DNA of 64,000 nucleotides from Alkaliphilus metalliredigens QYMF (GTDB lineage Bacteria > Bacillota > Clostridia > Peptostreptococcales > Natronincolaceae): NCBI RefSeq assembly GCF_000016985.1, contig NC_009633.1, forward strand, positions 3,267,539 to 3,331,538. Reading direction: 5' to 3'. The notes beneath the pieces were generated by a model. It worked only from the letters and a program-made list of their open reading frames with translations, made no database searches and had not been told where the DNA came from. Both the position numbers and the translations under genes were made by a program. Positions 52,925 to 61,712 of this stretch are shown here, piece by piece (positions within the stretch are counted from its first letter, which is position 1; the number at the start of each line of letters is the position of its first letter).

Positions 52925-53716
52925 TTACAATTTAGTCGCCTTTATGGAGGCAGACATAATGTATTCTCCAACCCTTAAATTATGTGCCCATTTCTCAGCA
53001 TATTCCTTAGATACCTCTTTAGTTTCAATATTGATATTACTAAATCCAGCTCTCTCTAAATATATTTTTAGTTCTTCAACTGAAGAAGCCCCAGTGACTC
53101 AGCCACAATGAAGTTTTTCATCTTGCTTCATTTCTTCTGTCAGCTCTTTAATTAGGACTACATCAGAAATAGCAAATCTACCACCTTTTTTCAATACCCT
53201 ATAGGCCTCATTGTATACCCTCTGTTTCTTAGGAGACAAGTTTATTACACAGTTTGAGATGATTACATCTGCTGTATTATCAGCTACTGGAAGATTTTCA
53301 ATTTCACCTAATCTGAAATCTACATTCATATACCTATGTTTCCTAGATAAAGTCCTTGATTTACTTACCATTTCAGGAGTCATATCTACCCCAATTATAG
53401 ACCCCTTTGGACCCACCTTTTCTGATGCTAAGAAACAATCAAATCCTCCTCCACTTCCAAGGTCAATTACTATTTCACCTTCTTTTATCTCTGCAATTAG
53501 CTGAGGATTTCCACAACCTAACCCCATGTTAGCATCTTCTGGTACATTTGATATTTCTTCATCAGAATACCCTATTTTATTTGATATTTCTTTTGCAGAA
53601 TTTTTAATTTTAATACTATCGCTACAACACCCAGCATCATTTATCTTGTCATCAGCTATCTTACCATAGCTTTCACGAACAGCATTCCTAATATCAGTTT
53701 TATTTGTATCATCCAT
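52925..53716 (-). CDS. arsM: Arsenite S-adenosylmethionine methyltransferase with in-frame UGA, probable selenoprotein
   Basis: The frame runs 263 residues if UGA at 53099-53101 (codon 206) is read as Sec. Upstream: C30-C31, GLGCGN (C68), SAM motif DLGSGGGFDC, and SNCVINLSP (C156). Downstream the same frame continues VTGASSVEELKIYLERAGF to TAA at 52925, typical ArsM sequence. In ArsM the C-terminal arsenic-binding Cys falls in a C-[VI]-xGA motif, exactly where UGA stands. Right after it TTCTTC-AGTT-GAAGAA forms a hairpin whose loop is 18 nt past UGA, suitable as a bacterial SECIS. ATG 53716 follows AGGAG. It methylates As(III). If Sec is not inserted, the product stops at residue 205. Confidence 0.85.
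53072..53087 (-). promoter_or_regulatory. Candidate bacterial SECIS hairpin in arsM
   Basis: TTCTTC and GAAGAA pair around AGTT, starting 11 nt after the UGA; the apical loop has the G and U expected of bacterial SECIS elements. Confidence 0.6.
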
Positions 53717-53828
53717 ACATACCACTCCTAATTTTTATAGTTATTTATTAAACAGCACAAGAGCATTAAAAGATTGAAATCTGTGGATATCTATTCTCAT
53801 TTGATACTATATAAATTTAATGTATAGT

Positions 53829-53852
53829 AAATACTACAGCAATTGTAGCATT
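53829..53852 (-). promoter_or_regulatory. Shared dyad operator, copy 2
   Basis: AATACTACA and TTGTAGCATT arms, centre GCAA, 113 bp upstream of the arsM start. Confidence 0.6.
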
Positions 53853-53917
53853 CTCAACATTTACTTTGAAATTCTTTTAAAAGAGTTTTATTTCTTTCTA
53901 CCTATACTGAAACCAAA

Positions 53918-54463
53918 TTAAGTCGATTTGATCAATAGTTTGCTAGCTACTTTTAGCTTTCTCCTCTTAACTAAGTGGTTTATCAAAACTACGGTAATTA
54001 CTATCACCAGCTGTCCCACAAATAGCTGTAGCTCTGTTATGGGGAGAATATTAACTAGTTCCATAGAGTAGGCATATACAAATGTAGTTATTAGCTTGGC
54101 CACCGCTGCTATAAATACAAATCTTTTAAATGAGACCTTACTAGCTCCTGCTCCAGCACATATGATATTATCTGGTAGTACTGGCAAAATGAATAATAAC
54201 CCAATAATAACCTCTCCATTTTTCTCAACTAGTCTAGTATATTTATCAAATAATTCTTCTTTACCTACTCTCTTTACTATTATTTGTTGAGCATATCTTC
54301 CCATAAAATACATAGTGATAATACCACTTAATATCCCGAGATAACCTATTATAAAACCTTTAAAAGGCCCTAAAGCTAAGCTGCCACCTGTAATAGTAAC
54401 CATTTCCGGTGTGAATAATAGTATTGGTTGAATAAAGGCAATTAAAAGGTATGTTAGACCCAT
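53918..54463 (-). CDS. TVP38/TMEM64-family membrane protein
   Basis: 181 residues with four or five membrane helices and the SNARE-associated/VTT-like core (GSLALGPFKGFIIGYLGILSG, FILPVLPDNIICAGAGASKVSFKRFVF). Such proteins recur in mercury, selenium and arsenic loci. ATG 54463 follows AAAGGAGG. Upstream are the best copy of the shared palindrome and a sigma54-type site. Confidence 0.82.
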   Translation of the reverse strand: MGLTYLLIAFIQPILLFTPEMVTITGGSLALGPFKGFIIGYLGILSGIITMYFMGRYAQQIIVKRVGKEELFDKYTRLVEKNGEVIIGLLFILPVLPDNIICAGAGASKVSFKRFVFIAAVAKLITTFVYAYSMELVNILPITELQLFVGQLVIVITVVLINHLVKRRKLKVASKLLIKST

Positions 54464-54509
54464 GATGTTCCTCCTTTACAGAAAATTGTTCTCTGACAAA
54501 TCTTATACG

Positions 54510-54538
54510 GCAAATACTACAAGAGTTGTAGTATTTGC
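54510..54538 (-). promoter_or_regulatory. Shared dyad operator, copy 3 (perfect)
   Basis: GCAAATACTACAA and TTGTAGTATTTGC are perfect 13-bp arms around GAG, 47 bp upstream of the TVP38 gene. It resembles BlaI/CopY-type boxes (TACTACA/TGTAGTA) but with a 5-bp centre between the TACA cores. Confidence 0.75.
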
Positions 54539-54894
54539 AACACTTATTAATATTAATATTCGTAGAGTTTCCCTCTTACCTTGATTTCCATCCCATGTCT
54601 TGTGCTATATTGCTCTCTTCTTCCCAAATTAACCCGTTTAAAATTTCATTCTACCCATACACCTAAATTAATGCAAGTATTATACCAAGTTAAATTCATA
54701 TAATTCACTACCTATTTGACACGATATTATGAAATTTTTGATTATCCAACTTTCGTTCTCACTATAATTTTAATCAAAATTAAATACTTCATAATCCCTT
54801 CACATTCTAGCGCTATAATAAGGAAAATGAATAATGCAATCATAAAGTTAAGCAGTTAGTTGCAAACTAAAAGTAATAGAAAGGAATGATATGT
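54539..54894. other. Divergent promoter region of the TVP38 and SHOCT genes
   Basis: No gene. It contains the sigma54-type site at 54673-54686 for the minus strand; a TATAAT at about 54813 may serve the SHOCT gene. Confidence 0.4.
54673..54686 (-). promoter_or_regulatory. Sigma54 (-24/-12) promoter before the TVP38 gene
   Basis: TTGGTATAATACTTGCATTA on the minus strand, GG-N10-GC. It is 200 bp upstream of the gene, with the palindrome between. Confidence 0.6.
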
Positions 54895-55122
54895 ATGATG
54901 GGTTATGGATATGGAATTATGGGCTGGTTTGGTATGCTTATTCCCTTTATATTAGTAGGACTGGTTATATATTTATTGGTCAAACCATCACAGAATAACC
55001 ATAAAAATTATATGAGCCAAAATGGTGGAAATGATGCCCTTGATATTTTAAACCAAAGATATGCTAAGGGAGAAATATCCGATGAAGAGTATCAGCATAA
55101 AAAGAAACTGTTAAGAGAATAG
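54895..55122 (+). CDS. SHOCT-domain membrane protein
   Basis: 75 residues: Met/Gly/Tyr-rich start (MMGYGYGIMGWFGM), one membrane helix, and a C-terminal SHOCT motif (DALDILNQRYAKGEISDEEYQHKKKLL). ATG 54895 lies 9 nt after AAAGGA. SHOCT proteins of this form are often found with copper genes; precise function unknown. Confidence 0.75.
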   Translation: MMGYGYGIMGWFGMLIPFILVGLVIYLLVKPSQNNHKNYMSQNGGNDALDILNQRYAKGEISDEEYQHKKKLLRE

Positions 55123-55124
55123 AG

Positions 55125-55510
55125 GAGGCTTATCAATATCACATAATAAAAGTCTTAATTGTGGTTTACCTTATCACATTGGTGAAGTAATTGAAGAAAG
55201 GGATGCCCTATTGCTTCAGACTCCTGAAGGATTAGCCACTACAGTTACACTTCCTCGTGTATGGGATTTGGGGAGAAGATACAATGCCCCTATTCTGTAC
55301 GATGATGAAGTACAACAGCCCTTCATGACATATAGCGATAATGAAGGTGTTACTCGGGAAGTGTGGTTTGAAAATGCACGAAGTCATTACGCCAAGTATC
55401 AGCTTGTAATCGAATACGGATTAAGAGGTGTTTTTTACTGGATTATTCATATGCCCTTCTCTTCAACTTGGTATATAGTATCTAATTTGTTTAACATCAG
55501 AAAACTGTAG
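55125..55510 (+). pseudogene. C-terminal fragment of a GH18 spore/cell-wall hydrolase
   Basis: Open from just after the SHOCT gene but with no ATG; the only start is TTG at 55211. The sequence LATTVTLPRVWDLGRRYNAP, YDDEVQQPFMTYSDNEG, VWFENARSHYAKYQLVIEYG and LRGVFYWIIHMPF matches the end of YaaH/GH18 chitinase-like domains. The catalytic DxxDxDxE region and LysM repeats are absent. Confidence 0.7.
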
Positions 55511-55598
55511 TACTAATTTAAGCATTATAAAAAATGTGGTTATCCAATGTACAAAATAAGAATGACAGGACTGCAATATTGGAAACAAATTAGTGATA

Positions 55599-55648
55599 AA
55601 AAAAGATAGTCGCTTTGCTTTTAAAGGGCAAAACGACTATCTTTTTAT
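55599..55648 (-). terminator. Terminator of the copper operon
   Basis: AAAGATAGTCG and CGACTATCTTT, with an inner TTTGC/GCAAA stem, 47 bp past the copZ stop; TTTTT follows on the minus strand. Confidence 0.85.
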
Positions 55649-55694
55649 GATTCAATATAACCTCTATTCATAGTATCAAAAGAGGGATAAAATA

Positions 55695-55910
55695 TTATAT
55701 TTCTACAACTTCTATGGCTTGGTATCCAGCTCCATCTACTGCTGCCTTCAACTTATCATTACCCACTTCATGAGCAAGATCTACCACAGCATGTTTTTCT
55801 GTTAAGTTGACCTCCACTGAATTTACACCAGAAATTTCTTTCAGGGCTTCATTAACGTGTCCAACACAATGTCCACAACTCATACCTTCAATCGTAATTT
55901 TCTTTTTCAT
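55695..55910 (-). CDS. copZ: Copper chaperone CopZ-like protein
   Basis: 71 residues, one heavy-metal-associated domain with MSCGHC (Cys12 and Cys15). It carries Cu(I) to CopA. ATG 55910 follows AGGTGAT. It is the last gene of the operon starting at 58732. Confidence 0.9.
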   Translation of the reverse strand: MKKKITIEGMSCGHCVGHVNEALKEISGVNSVEVNLTEKHAVVDLAHEVGNDKLKAAVDGAGYQAIEVVEI

Positions 55911-55996
55911 TAATATCACCTGGCTTATGGTATGTGATAACAGTACTTGTTATTTAAGCCAGATTTTCACCTACCTTTCTTCTTTATTTTTATATG

Positions 55997-56052
55997 AAGA
56001 GAGAATTTCATGTTTGCTTTCATGTTTTATTAAAATGATGATATTCTCTCGA
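55997..56052 (-). terminator. Hairpin between copA and copZ
   Basis: GAGAGAATATCAT pairs with ATGAAATTCTCTC around a long loop. Without a strong T run it may only partly stop transcription, lowering copZ relative to copA. Confidence 0.5.
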
Positions 56053-56069
56053 ACACAAGATTAAAATGA

Positions 56070-58550
56070 CTATGCTTCCTTAAAACTAGGCTCAATATCC
56101 ACTTTTTTCAGTCTCAATGAGTTATACACTACATTTAATGAACTGACGGCCATAGCTGCGGCTCCAATCATTGGATGTAACAAGCCAAACATCGCTACTG
56201 GGATAAATAATATATTATAGATCCATGCCCAGAAATAATTTTCTTTAATTTTTCTAAAGATAGCTCTAGACAATTTGATTGAAGATATAATACCACTTAG
56301 CTCGCCTCTTACTAATGTCACATCGGCAGCTTCGATGGCAATGTCCGTTCCTGTTCCAATGGCAATTCCTACATTGGATTGTTTTAATGCAGGTGCATCA
56401 TTAATACCGTCTCCTACCATAGCAACGGTACCATATTGTTCCTGTAATCGTACAACTTCTGCTACCTTCCCATCTGGTAATACCTCTGCAATGACTTGGC
56501 TAATTCCTACTTTTTTACCAATTGCAGCTGCTGTTCTCTTATTATCTCCTGTGATCATAACTGTCTTAATACCCATACTTTCTAATACTGCTATCGCTTG
56601 TGCGGAATCTTCCTTTATCGGGTCTGCTACAGCAACAACACCTAATAATTGATTTCCTTTAGCAAGTAGCATAGCAGTTTTTGCTTCTTCTTCTAATCTA
56701 ATTAATTCTTGTTCATAGGCTTCATAGGAGATCTTGTTTTCTTTCATTAATTTTCTATTTCCCACAAGGATTTGTTCTCCATCTATATTTCCTATTACGC
56801 CCATACCCACAATTGCATTAAAATCAATTACTTCTCCTATCTTAATTTTTTCATTTTTTGCCTTTTCTACAATCGCATGGGCTAGGGGATGCTCAGATCC
56901 ATTTTCTATGGTCCCAGCGTAATATAAAAAGTCTTTTTCTTCTACTCCCTTTACAAGTACAATGTCTGTTACTTCTGGTTTACCCTTTGTAATGGTTCCA
57001 GTTTTATCAAAGGCAATGGCTTTTACATCCTTAAATGTTTGTATTGCTTCACCATTTCGAATCAAGATTCCCTTCTCTGCTCCCATTCCACTACCTACCA
57101 TTAATGCTGTTGGTGTTCCCAACCCTAATGCGCATGGGCAAGAGATAACCAAAACAGCAGTAGCTGTAATGAAGGATAGTGTCAGAGGTGTCAATTCAGG
57201 ATTTACCCATGGTAAAAAGGTTGCTCCCCATCTGATGATACCTAAGTGAAACTCAGGAAAAATATTAAAGGAAATAAAGGTACCAATTGTGATCACAATG
57301 ATTGCTGGTACAAAGTACCCTGTGATACGATCTGCAAATTCTTGTATTGGTACTTTAGAGCCTTGGCATTCCTCCATCATTTTAACAACTTGAGATAGGA
57401 AGGTATCTTTCCCTATTTTCGTTACTTGTACTTTCAATAATCCTTGTTTATTGATGGTTGCACCAATGACCTCATGGCCTTTTTCTCTTTTTACAGGCAT
57501 TGACTCTCCTGTGGCCATAGACTCATCCACTAAACTGTTACCGTCAACCACAACCCCATCAGTAGGAATCTTTTCTCCAGGACGGATCACCATGATGTCC
57601 CCTACTTGTAAGTCCTTCGTTGGCACTTCAATTTCTTCTCCATCAACAATAATTTTTGCTGTTTTCGCTCCCATTTGAAGCAGCTTTTTAATTGCTTGAG
57701 AAGCTCTACCTTTTGCCCGAACCTCTAAATATTTTCCAATTAAGTGAAAAGTCATAATCGTTGTAGCCATTTCAATAAATGATTGTAATGGAAAGAAAAG
57801 GCCCATCAAACCAATTAAATAAGGGGGTAAGGAACCCAGTGTCACTAAAACATCCATATTGGGACTTTTATTTTTAAGTGCTTTCCAGCTTCCAACATGG
57901 ACATGTCTACCTGTACCGAATATGATCGGTAGTCCCAACAGGGCTACGATAGGTAAATATCCTGGGATAGGGGTCACAAACATATGAATAATCATGAGAC
58001 CCATGATGACACTTGACAGCGCAATGGATATCTTCATGGTTTTTGCAGTTTTTCTGATTTTGATTTCATCTTCATCGATACCGTCATCTTCTTCTTCTTG
58101 AAGATTCAATTCATATCCTAATTCAGATACCTTTTTCTGCATCTCTATCAGTCTAATTTTTTTTGGTTCATATTCAATGGTTACTTTTTCAGCGGCAAAG
58201 TTTACATTTGCTGATGTAATCCCATCCATTTTATTCAAGCCTTTTTCTACTGTATTGGAACAAGATGTACAAGTCATTCCACTCACCTTTAAGGTCACTT
58301 TTTCGGTTTCTTTGTCTGTGGTTTCTACTATGGCCCCATATCCTAAGTCTTCTATAATTTTTGTTAATTCTTCTATGTTAATGTTTTCTTTGTCAAACGC
58401 TACCTGTGCCTTCTCACCAGCAAAATTCACATTTGTACTAATGACGCCTTTTGTTGTTTTTAACTTCTTTTCTATATTAAGGGCACAACTACTACAAGAC
58501 ATGTCTTGGATTTTCCATACTGCTTTTTCAATATTATTTGATTGTGTCAT
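56070..58550 (-). CDS. copA: Cu+-exporting P1B-type ATPase
   Basis: 826 residues. Two heavy-metal-associated domains (MSCSSC near 17-22, MTCTSC near 93-98), eight membrane helices with SCPCALG in the sixth, DKTGT phosphorylation loop, SEHPLAHAIV in the N-domain and MVGDGINDAPAL. YN and MxxSS motifs in the last helices (VVYNSLRLKK, AAMAVSSLNV) fit Cu+ export. ATG 58550 follows AGGGGAG. It lies within a CsoR-controlled operon. Confidence 0.96.
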   Translation of the reverse strand: MTQSNNIEKAVWKIQDMSCSSCALNIEKKLKTTKGVISTNVNFAGEKAQVAFDKENINIEELTKIIEDLGYGAIVETTDKETEKVTLKVSGMTCTSCSNTVEKGLNKMDGITSANVNFAAEKVTIEYEPKKIRLIEMQKKVSELGYELNLQEEEDDGIDEDEIKIRKTAKTMKISIALSSVIMGLMIIHMFVTPIPGYLPIVALLGLPIIFGTGRHVHVGSWKALKNKSPNMDVLVTLGSLPPYLIGLMGLFFPLQSFIEMATTIMTFHLIGKYLEVRAKGRASQAIKKLLQMGAKTAKIIVDGEEIEVPTKDLQVGDIMVIRPGEKIPTDGVVVDGNSLVDESMATGESMPVKREKGHEVIGATINKQGLLKVQVTKIGKDTFLSQVVKMMEECQGSKVPIQEFADRITGYFVPAIIVITIGTFISFNIFPEFHLGIIRWGATFLPWVNPELTPLTLSFITATAVLVISCPCALGLGTPTALMVGSGMGAEKGILIRNGEAIQTFKDVKAIAFDKTGTITKGKPEVTDIVLVKGVEEKDFLYYAGTIENGSEHPLAHAIVEKAKNEKIKIGEVIDFNAIVGMGVIGNIDGEQILVGNRKLMKENKISYEAYEQELIRLEEEAKTAMLLAKGNQLLGVVAVADPIKEDSAQAIAVLESMGIKTVMITGDNKRTAAAIGKKVGISQVIAEVLPDGKVAEVVRLQEQYGTVAMVGDGINDAPALKQSNVGIAIGTGTDIAIEAADVTLVRGELSGIISSIKLSRAIFRKIKENYFWAWIYNILFIPVAMFGLLHPMIGAAAMAVSSLNVVYNSLRLKKVDIEPSFKEA

Positions 58551-58570
58551 TTTTAAAACTCCCCTCTGGT

Positions 58571-58732
58571 TTACTTTTCATCTTTTATGTCTTTATTATC
58601 TACACGACAGCAGCTTTGATTCTCTTTACTTTGATCATGCTCTCCATTACCATGCCCGCCACAGCAGCCACCTCTTTTTATCATAAAAAATATCATTCCA
58701 GCCACCAGTGTAACAACAATTATATCTCCCAT
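58571..58732 (-). CDS. Small Cys-rich membrane peptide leading the copper operon
   Basis: 53 residues: a membrane helix (MGDIIVVTLVAGMIFFMIKR), then GGCCGGHGNGEHD and a second CC pair (QSCC). ATG 58732 follows GGAGGG. It resembles FeoB-associated Cys-rich peptides and other CC proteins here; probably binds Cu(I) near CopA. Confidence 0.7.
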   Translation of the reverse strand: MGDIIVVTLVAGMIFFMIKRGGCCGGHGNGEHDQSKENQSCCRVDNKDIKDEK

Positions 58733-58810
58733 ATATATACCCTCCTTGAACGTTTTATAAATAATCCATAAGCTTTTTGTGCCTTATCAATGTATAGCCT
58801 TGTATATCTC

Positions 58811-58839
58811 ATTATACCCCCTTGGGGTATAATAGTCAA
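58811..58839 (-). promoter_or_regulatory. Copper operon promoter with CsoR-type operator
   Basis: Minus-strand TTGACT and TATAAT are 17 bp apart. The spacer holds TATACCCC, AA and GGGGGTATA, the GC-rich CsoR dyad seen before copZA operons. Copper binding to CsoR would release the promoter. csoR itself is not in the window. Confidence 0.82.
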
Positions 58840-58917
58840 CCTCTTCTCATCAATACTATAATTAATCCTATATTTTTAAATACGTACCTATCAGATTATC
58901 CAGACTGGGCATGACTT

Positions 58918-59607
58918 TTAACTAGATTTGAATTTTGTAAATCGTATATATGACCCTGCTACAACACCTATTGCAGTAATCGTTCCTATAAATAACCCTA
59001 TAATTTTAACAGATGTGTCATAGAAAAATCCCTCGGGAACCATTTGAATTAATATTTCTTTTTGTGGATCTAATATCCAAAGGTCATTATCAAAAAATAT
59101 TAGATGAAAATAAGTAAAATACTTATTAAAATCCATATATAGTAATAATAAGAATACCCCTAATAAAGCAATATTGCCTATAGCCGTATAGACTAAGGTT
59201 TTCAATAATCGCATCTTCCACTTGGTATCCTTAATCAATAATATAAAAGATAATCCAACCAAAAGGATGAAACTCAAATTCCTTGCGACCCTTCCTTTAA
59301 TAAACAGCTCCTTCACATCAACCATATGCATTCTTTCTCTTTCTCCAAATACTTCTCTTAACTCACCATTTACAATTGCACTGGTATCTAGTACATCTTT
59401 TTCATCCCTTACATAAGACAATAAATCTGCCATCGCATACTCTAGGTTGTCCATATCCATTCCAGTCACTTCTGTTATATTATATTTTTCAAACGAGCTT
59501 CTATAGTGTTGTGAATTAAAAGCGACAATTTCAACACTGGTTAGTAGTATAACGATGGTTAGCAATACCCCCATCACACTATAGATCCATATATGTTTTG
59601 ATTTCAT
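58918..59607 (-). CDS. TIGR01906/DUF1461-family membrane protein
   Basis: 229 residues with four membrane helices (about 8-28, 107-123, 138-160, 198-220). The outer segment starts VEIVAFNSQHYRSSFEKYNI and the DMDNLEYAMADLLSYVRDEK stretch is typical of the family. Function unknown. It follows the beta-propeller gene after a 115-bp gap. Confidence 0.75.
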   Translation of the reverse strand: MKSKHIWIYSVMGVLLTIVILLTSVEIVAFNSQHYRSSFEKYNITEVTGMDMDNLEYAMADLLSYVRDEKDVLDTSAIVNGELREVFGERERMHMVDVKELFIKGRVARNLSFILLVGLSFILLIKDTKWKMRLLKTLVYTAIGNIALLGVFLLLLYMDFNKYFTYFHLIFFDNDLWILDPQKEILIQMVPEGFFYDTSVKIIGLFIGTITAIGVVAGSYIRFTKFKSS

Positions 59608-59722
59608 TGGTTTTGTGTCTCCCCTTTATTGTGCATTATTTTAGACAAGTAAGGACTACTAGCCTTAATAGAATGATTAACATGAGTCATTACTTGTCGT
59701 ATTTAATGTGTATCATATGCCG

Positions 59723-60739
59723 TTATTTTGCTAAAAATCCAATCTCATGGGGCTTACTTCCTACATCTATCTTTTTAATGATTTCATAGGTCTCCATATC
59801 TACCACAGCAATATCTGCTGATTCTAAGTTTGATACATACATCTTGTTGGAATTCGGCACTTGGAATACATGGTTTGGCATATCACCTGTCTTTATTGTT
59901 TTGATGACTTCATTTGTAGACAATTCAATCACTGTGACATCCTCCGAATTGCGATTTGCAGTCCATACATATTGGTCATCTTCTGCTACAGCAACCCCAT
60001 GAGTCCCTCTACCGGCAGGAATTCGATTTACTTCCTCCCCTTTTTCTATATCTACAACAGATAATACATGATCCATTAAACTGGCAACATAAAGCATTTT
60101 TCCATCCATGGATGGCTTTCCTTCATTTGGTACCTTCCCAACGGGGATGGTTTTTATGATTTCCTGCTTTTCAGTATCTAAAATAGACATGTCATTGGAC
60201 ATTACATTAGATACAAAGGCATACTTACCATCCTGGCTAAAGCTAATATGAGAAGGACTCTTAGAATTAGATTGAATTTCCTTTACTACCTCTTGCTTTT
60301 GGGTATCATAAATCATAATATAATTGAATTCTTCCCCTTCTTCTAACGCGCCGCTTGTAAGGTATAAATACTTGCCGTCGGGAGAGATATCAACCCCGTG
60401 AAGATTTCTATTTAAATCAACTTTTCTTGTGATTTCAGCCGTTTCACTGTCTATAATGATTAAAATACCTCCAGTGTAATTTGCTGAATAAATTTCTCCA
60501 TTGACAGGATTCACCGCTAATCCATCAGAGATTTTTTCATCTACCTTAATGACTTCAATCACTTCATCAATGGCCGTATCAATCACAGATATCGTTCCAT
60601 CCTCTGTATTTGCAACATAAGCATAATAATTGACCACTCCACTCTCACTAGAATCTTGAAATAAAACATACCCTCCAATAAGAATGATGACTCCTATGAG
60701 GATAATGAATCCTTTGATTTTCCCACCGTTATTTTTCAT
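59723..60739 (-). CDS. Surface YVTN-type beta-propeller protein
   Basis: 338 residues: N-terminal membrane anchor (about 8-26), then seven blades of the YncE/YVTN type (YAYVANTEDGTISVIDTA, YVWTANRNSEDVTVIELS, MYVSNLESADIAVVDMET). Likely outside the cell, in protein or polymer binding. Similar proteins occur with copper and nitrous-oxide genes, but no catalytic residues are recognised here. Confidence 0.82.
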   Translation of the reverse strand: MKNNGGKIKGFIILIGVIILIGGYVLFQDSSESGVVNYYAYVANTEDGTISVIDTAIDEVIEVIKVDEKISDGLAVNPVNGEIYSANYTGGILIIIDSETAEITRKVDLNRNLHGVDISPDGKYLYLTSGALEEGEEFNYIMIYDTQKQEVVKEIQSNSKSPSHISFSQDGKYAFVSNVMSNDMSILDTEKQEIIKTIPVGKVPNEGKPSMDGKMLYVASLMDHVLSVVDIEKGEEVNRIPAGRGTHGVAVAEDDQYVWTANRNSEDVTVIELSTNEVIKTIKTGDMPNHVFQVPNSNKMYVSNLESADIAVVDMETYEIIKKIDVGSKPHEIGFLAK

Positions 60740-60766
60740 TGTTTATCGCTCCTCACCTGATCAGTA

Positions 60767-61357
60767 TTAGAATAACTCCTGTTCCCATTCAAACACTCTA
60801 GACGCCACGCCATCTAGATCTTTTATCTCCAAACGAATCGATTCCTTGTCGGTGTAATCCAATTTTGTTTCTCCTTCTTTTCTCTCAATCTTTAACATAC
60901 CTGAAATATGATGCCCTCCACCTTCTACCATGGTCCATTGGATTCCTTCTGTTATTTCGATTCCATCTCCTAGGTATAAGGCAGTCATTTGACTTAAATC
61001 ATATCCATCTAGTTCAACAGAATGGGTATTTAATGATACACCAAAGTTAAAATAATCATTGTCTTCTTCTATTGGATTTAGAAAAGTGACTCCCACGGAT
61101 ACGCTACCTTGCATATCTGTTTTATACAATTCTTCATCAAAATCATCTACTGCTTCGTATTCCTCTTCATATATGATTTCATTATTCGTATCCTCTTGAT
61201 CTCCAACTGCATCATTTCCCTCGATTTCTTTATTCTCTAGTTGCTCCTCTGACACTGTGCTTTGAGGAAGTCCTATTAGATCAAATCCGACCACAGCTAA
61301 TACCATGGCTCCTATCATTGCAACACTAATTGCCATAATCATCTTTTTACTCCTCAT
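60767..61357 (-). CDS. Secreted acidic protein of unknown function
   Basis: 196 residues: signal/anchor helix (about 5-28), an acidic linker (EEQLENKEIEGNDAVGDQED), and a beta-rich domain (VSVGVTFLNPIEEDNDYFNF, LDGYDLSQMTALYLGDGIEI). It contains GGGHHISG and no Cys. The start follows AAAGGAGAGG and it is 27 bp upstream of the beta-propeller gene, so they are cotranscribed. Confidence 0.7.
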   Translation of the reverse strand: MRSKKMIMAISVAMIGAMVLAVVGFDLIGLPQSTVSEEQLENKEIEGNDAVGDQEDTNNEIIYEEEYEAVDDFDEELYKTDMQGSVSVGVTFLNPIEEDNDYFNFGVSLNTHSVELDGYDLSQMTALYLGDGIEITEGIQWTMVEGGGHHISGMLKIERKEGETKLDYTDKESIRLEIKDLDGVASRVFEWEQELF

Positions 61358-61442
61358 CTACATCCACCTCTCCTTTATTAAGTCCTCTTCAAAATTAAAC
61401 AGGCAAATTCCATATCCACGTTCACTTTATGTTAAATGATTA

Positions 61443-61466
61443 AAGGAGAGTCCTGAGACTCTCCCT
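61443..61466 (-). terminator. Terminator of the Cys-motif mini-operon
   Basis: GGGAGAGTC and GACTCTCC with a TCAG loop, ending 4 bp past the 80-residue gene. Confidence 0.75.
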
Positions 61467-61469
61467 TAC

Positions 61470-61712
61470 TTATTGGTTTTGCTCCTTGGGATTTGTCACA
61501 CCCTGACCATCATCCTTTTTTCCTTTAAACATAAATACTATCATTCCTATGTGCATGATCGGGCAGATTAAAAATAGAGCATAGGGTGCAAATCTTCCTA
61601 TGGGTCCTAATTCAAATCCCAATCTAGGTAGCAGTACGATAGCCACCAGTGGAATCAAACAGCATAACATCATTAACATCCCATGTTTCTTACCACCATG
61701 ATTATGATTCAT
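61470..61712 (-). CDS. DUF2933-like small membrane protein
   Basis: 80 residues: His-rich start (MNHNHGGKKHGM), two membrane helices with a CC pair in the first (MLMMLCCLIPLVAIVLLP) and a CPIMH motif in the second. Its ATG closely follows the stop of the upstream Cys-motif gene. A metal-handling role is likely but unproven. Confidence 0.65.
   Translation of the reverse strand: MNHNHGGKKHGMLMMLCCLIPLVAIVLLPRLGFELGPIGRFAPYALFLICPIMHIGMIVFMFKGKKDDGQGVTNPKEQNQ

Noticed and set aside
54510-54538. Classical CopY/BlaI operator
   Set aside because: The outer TACTACA/TGTAGTA match is good but the centre is 5 bp, not 2 bp; kept as an unassigned operator.
55125-55510. Active spore-cortex or cell-wall GH18 hydrolase
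   Set aside because: The catalytic motif and LysM repeats are absent and no proper start codon follows the ribosome-binding-like sequence.
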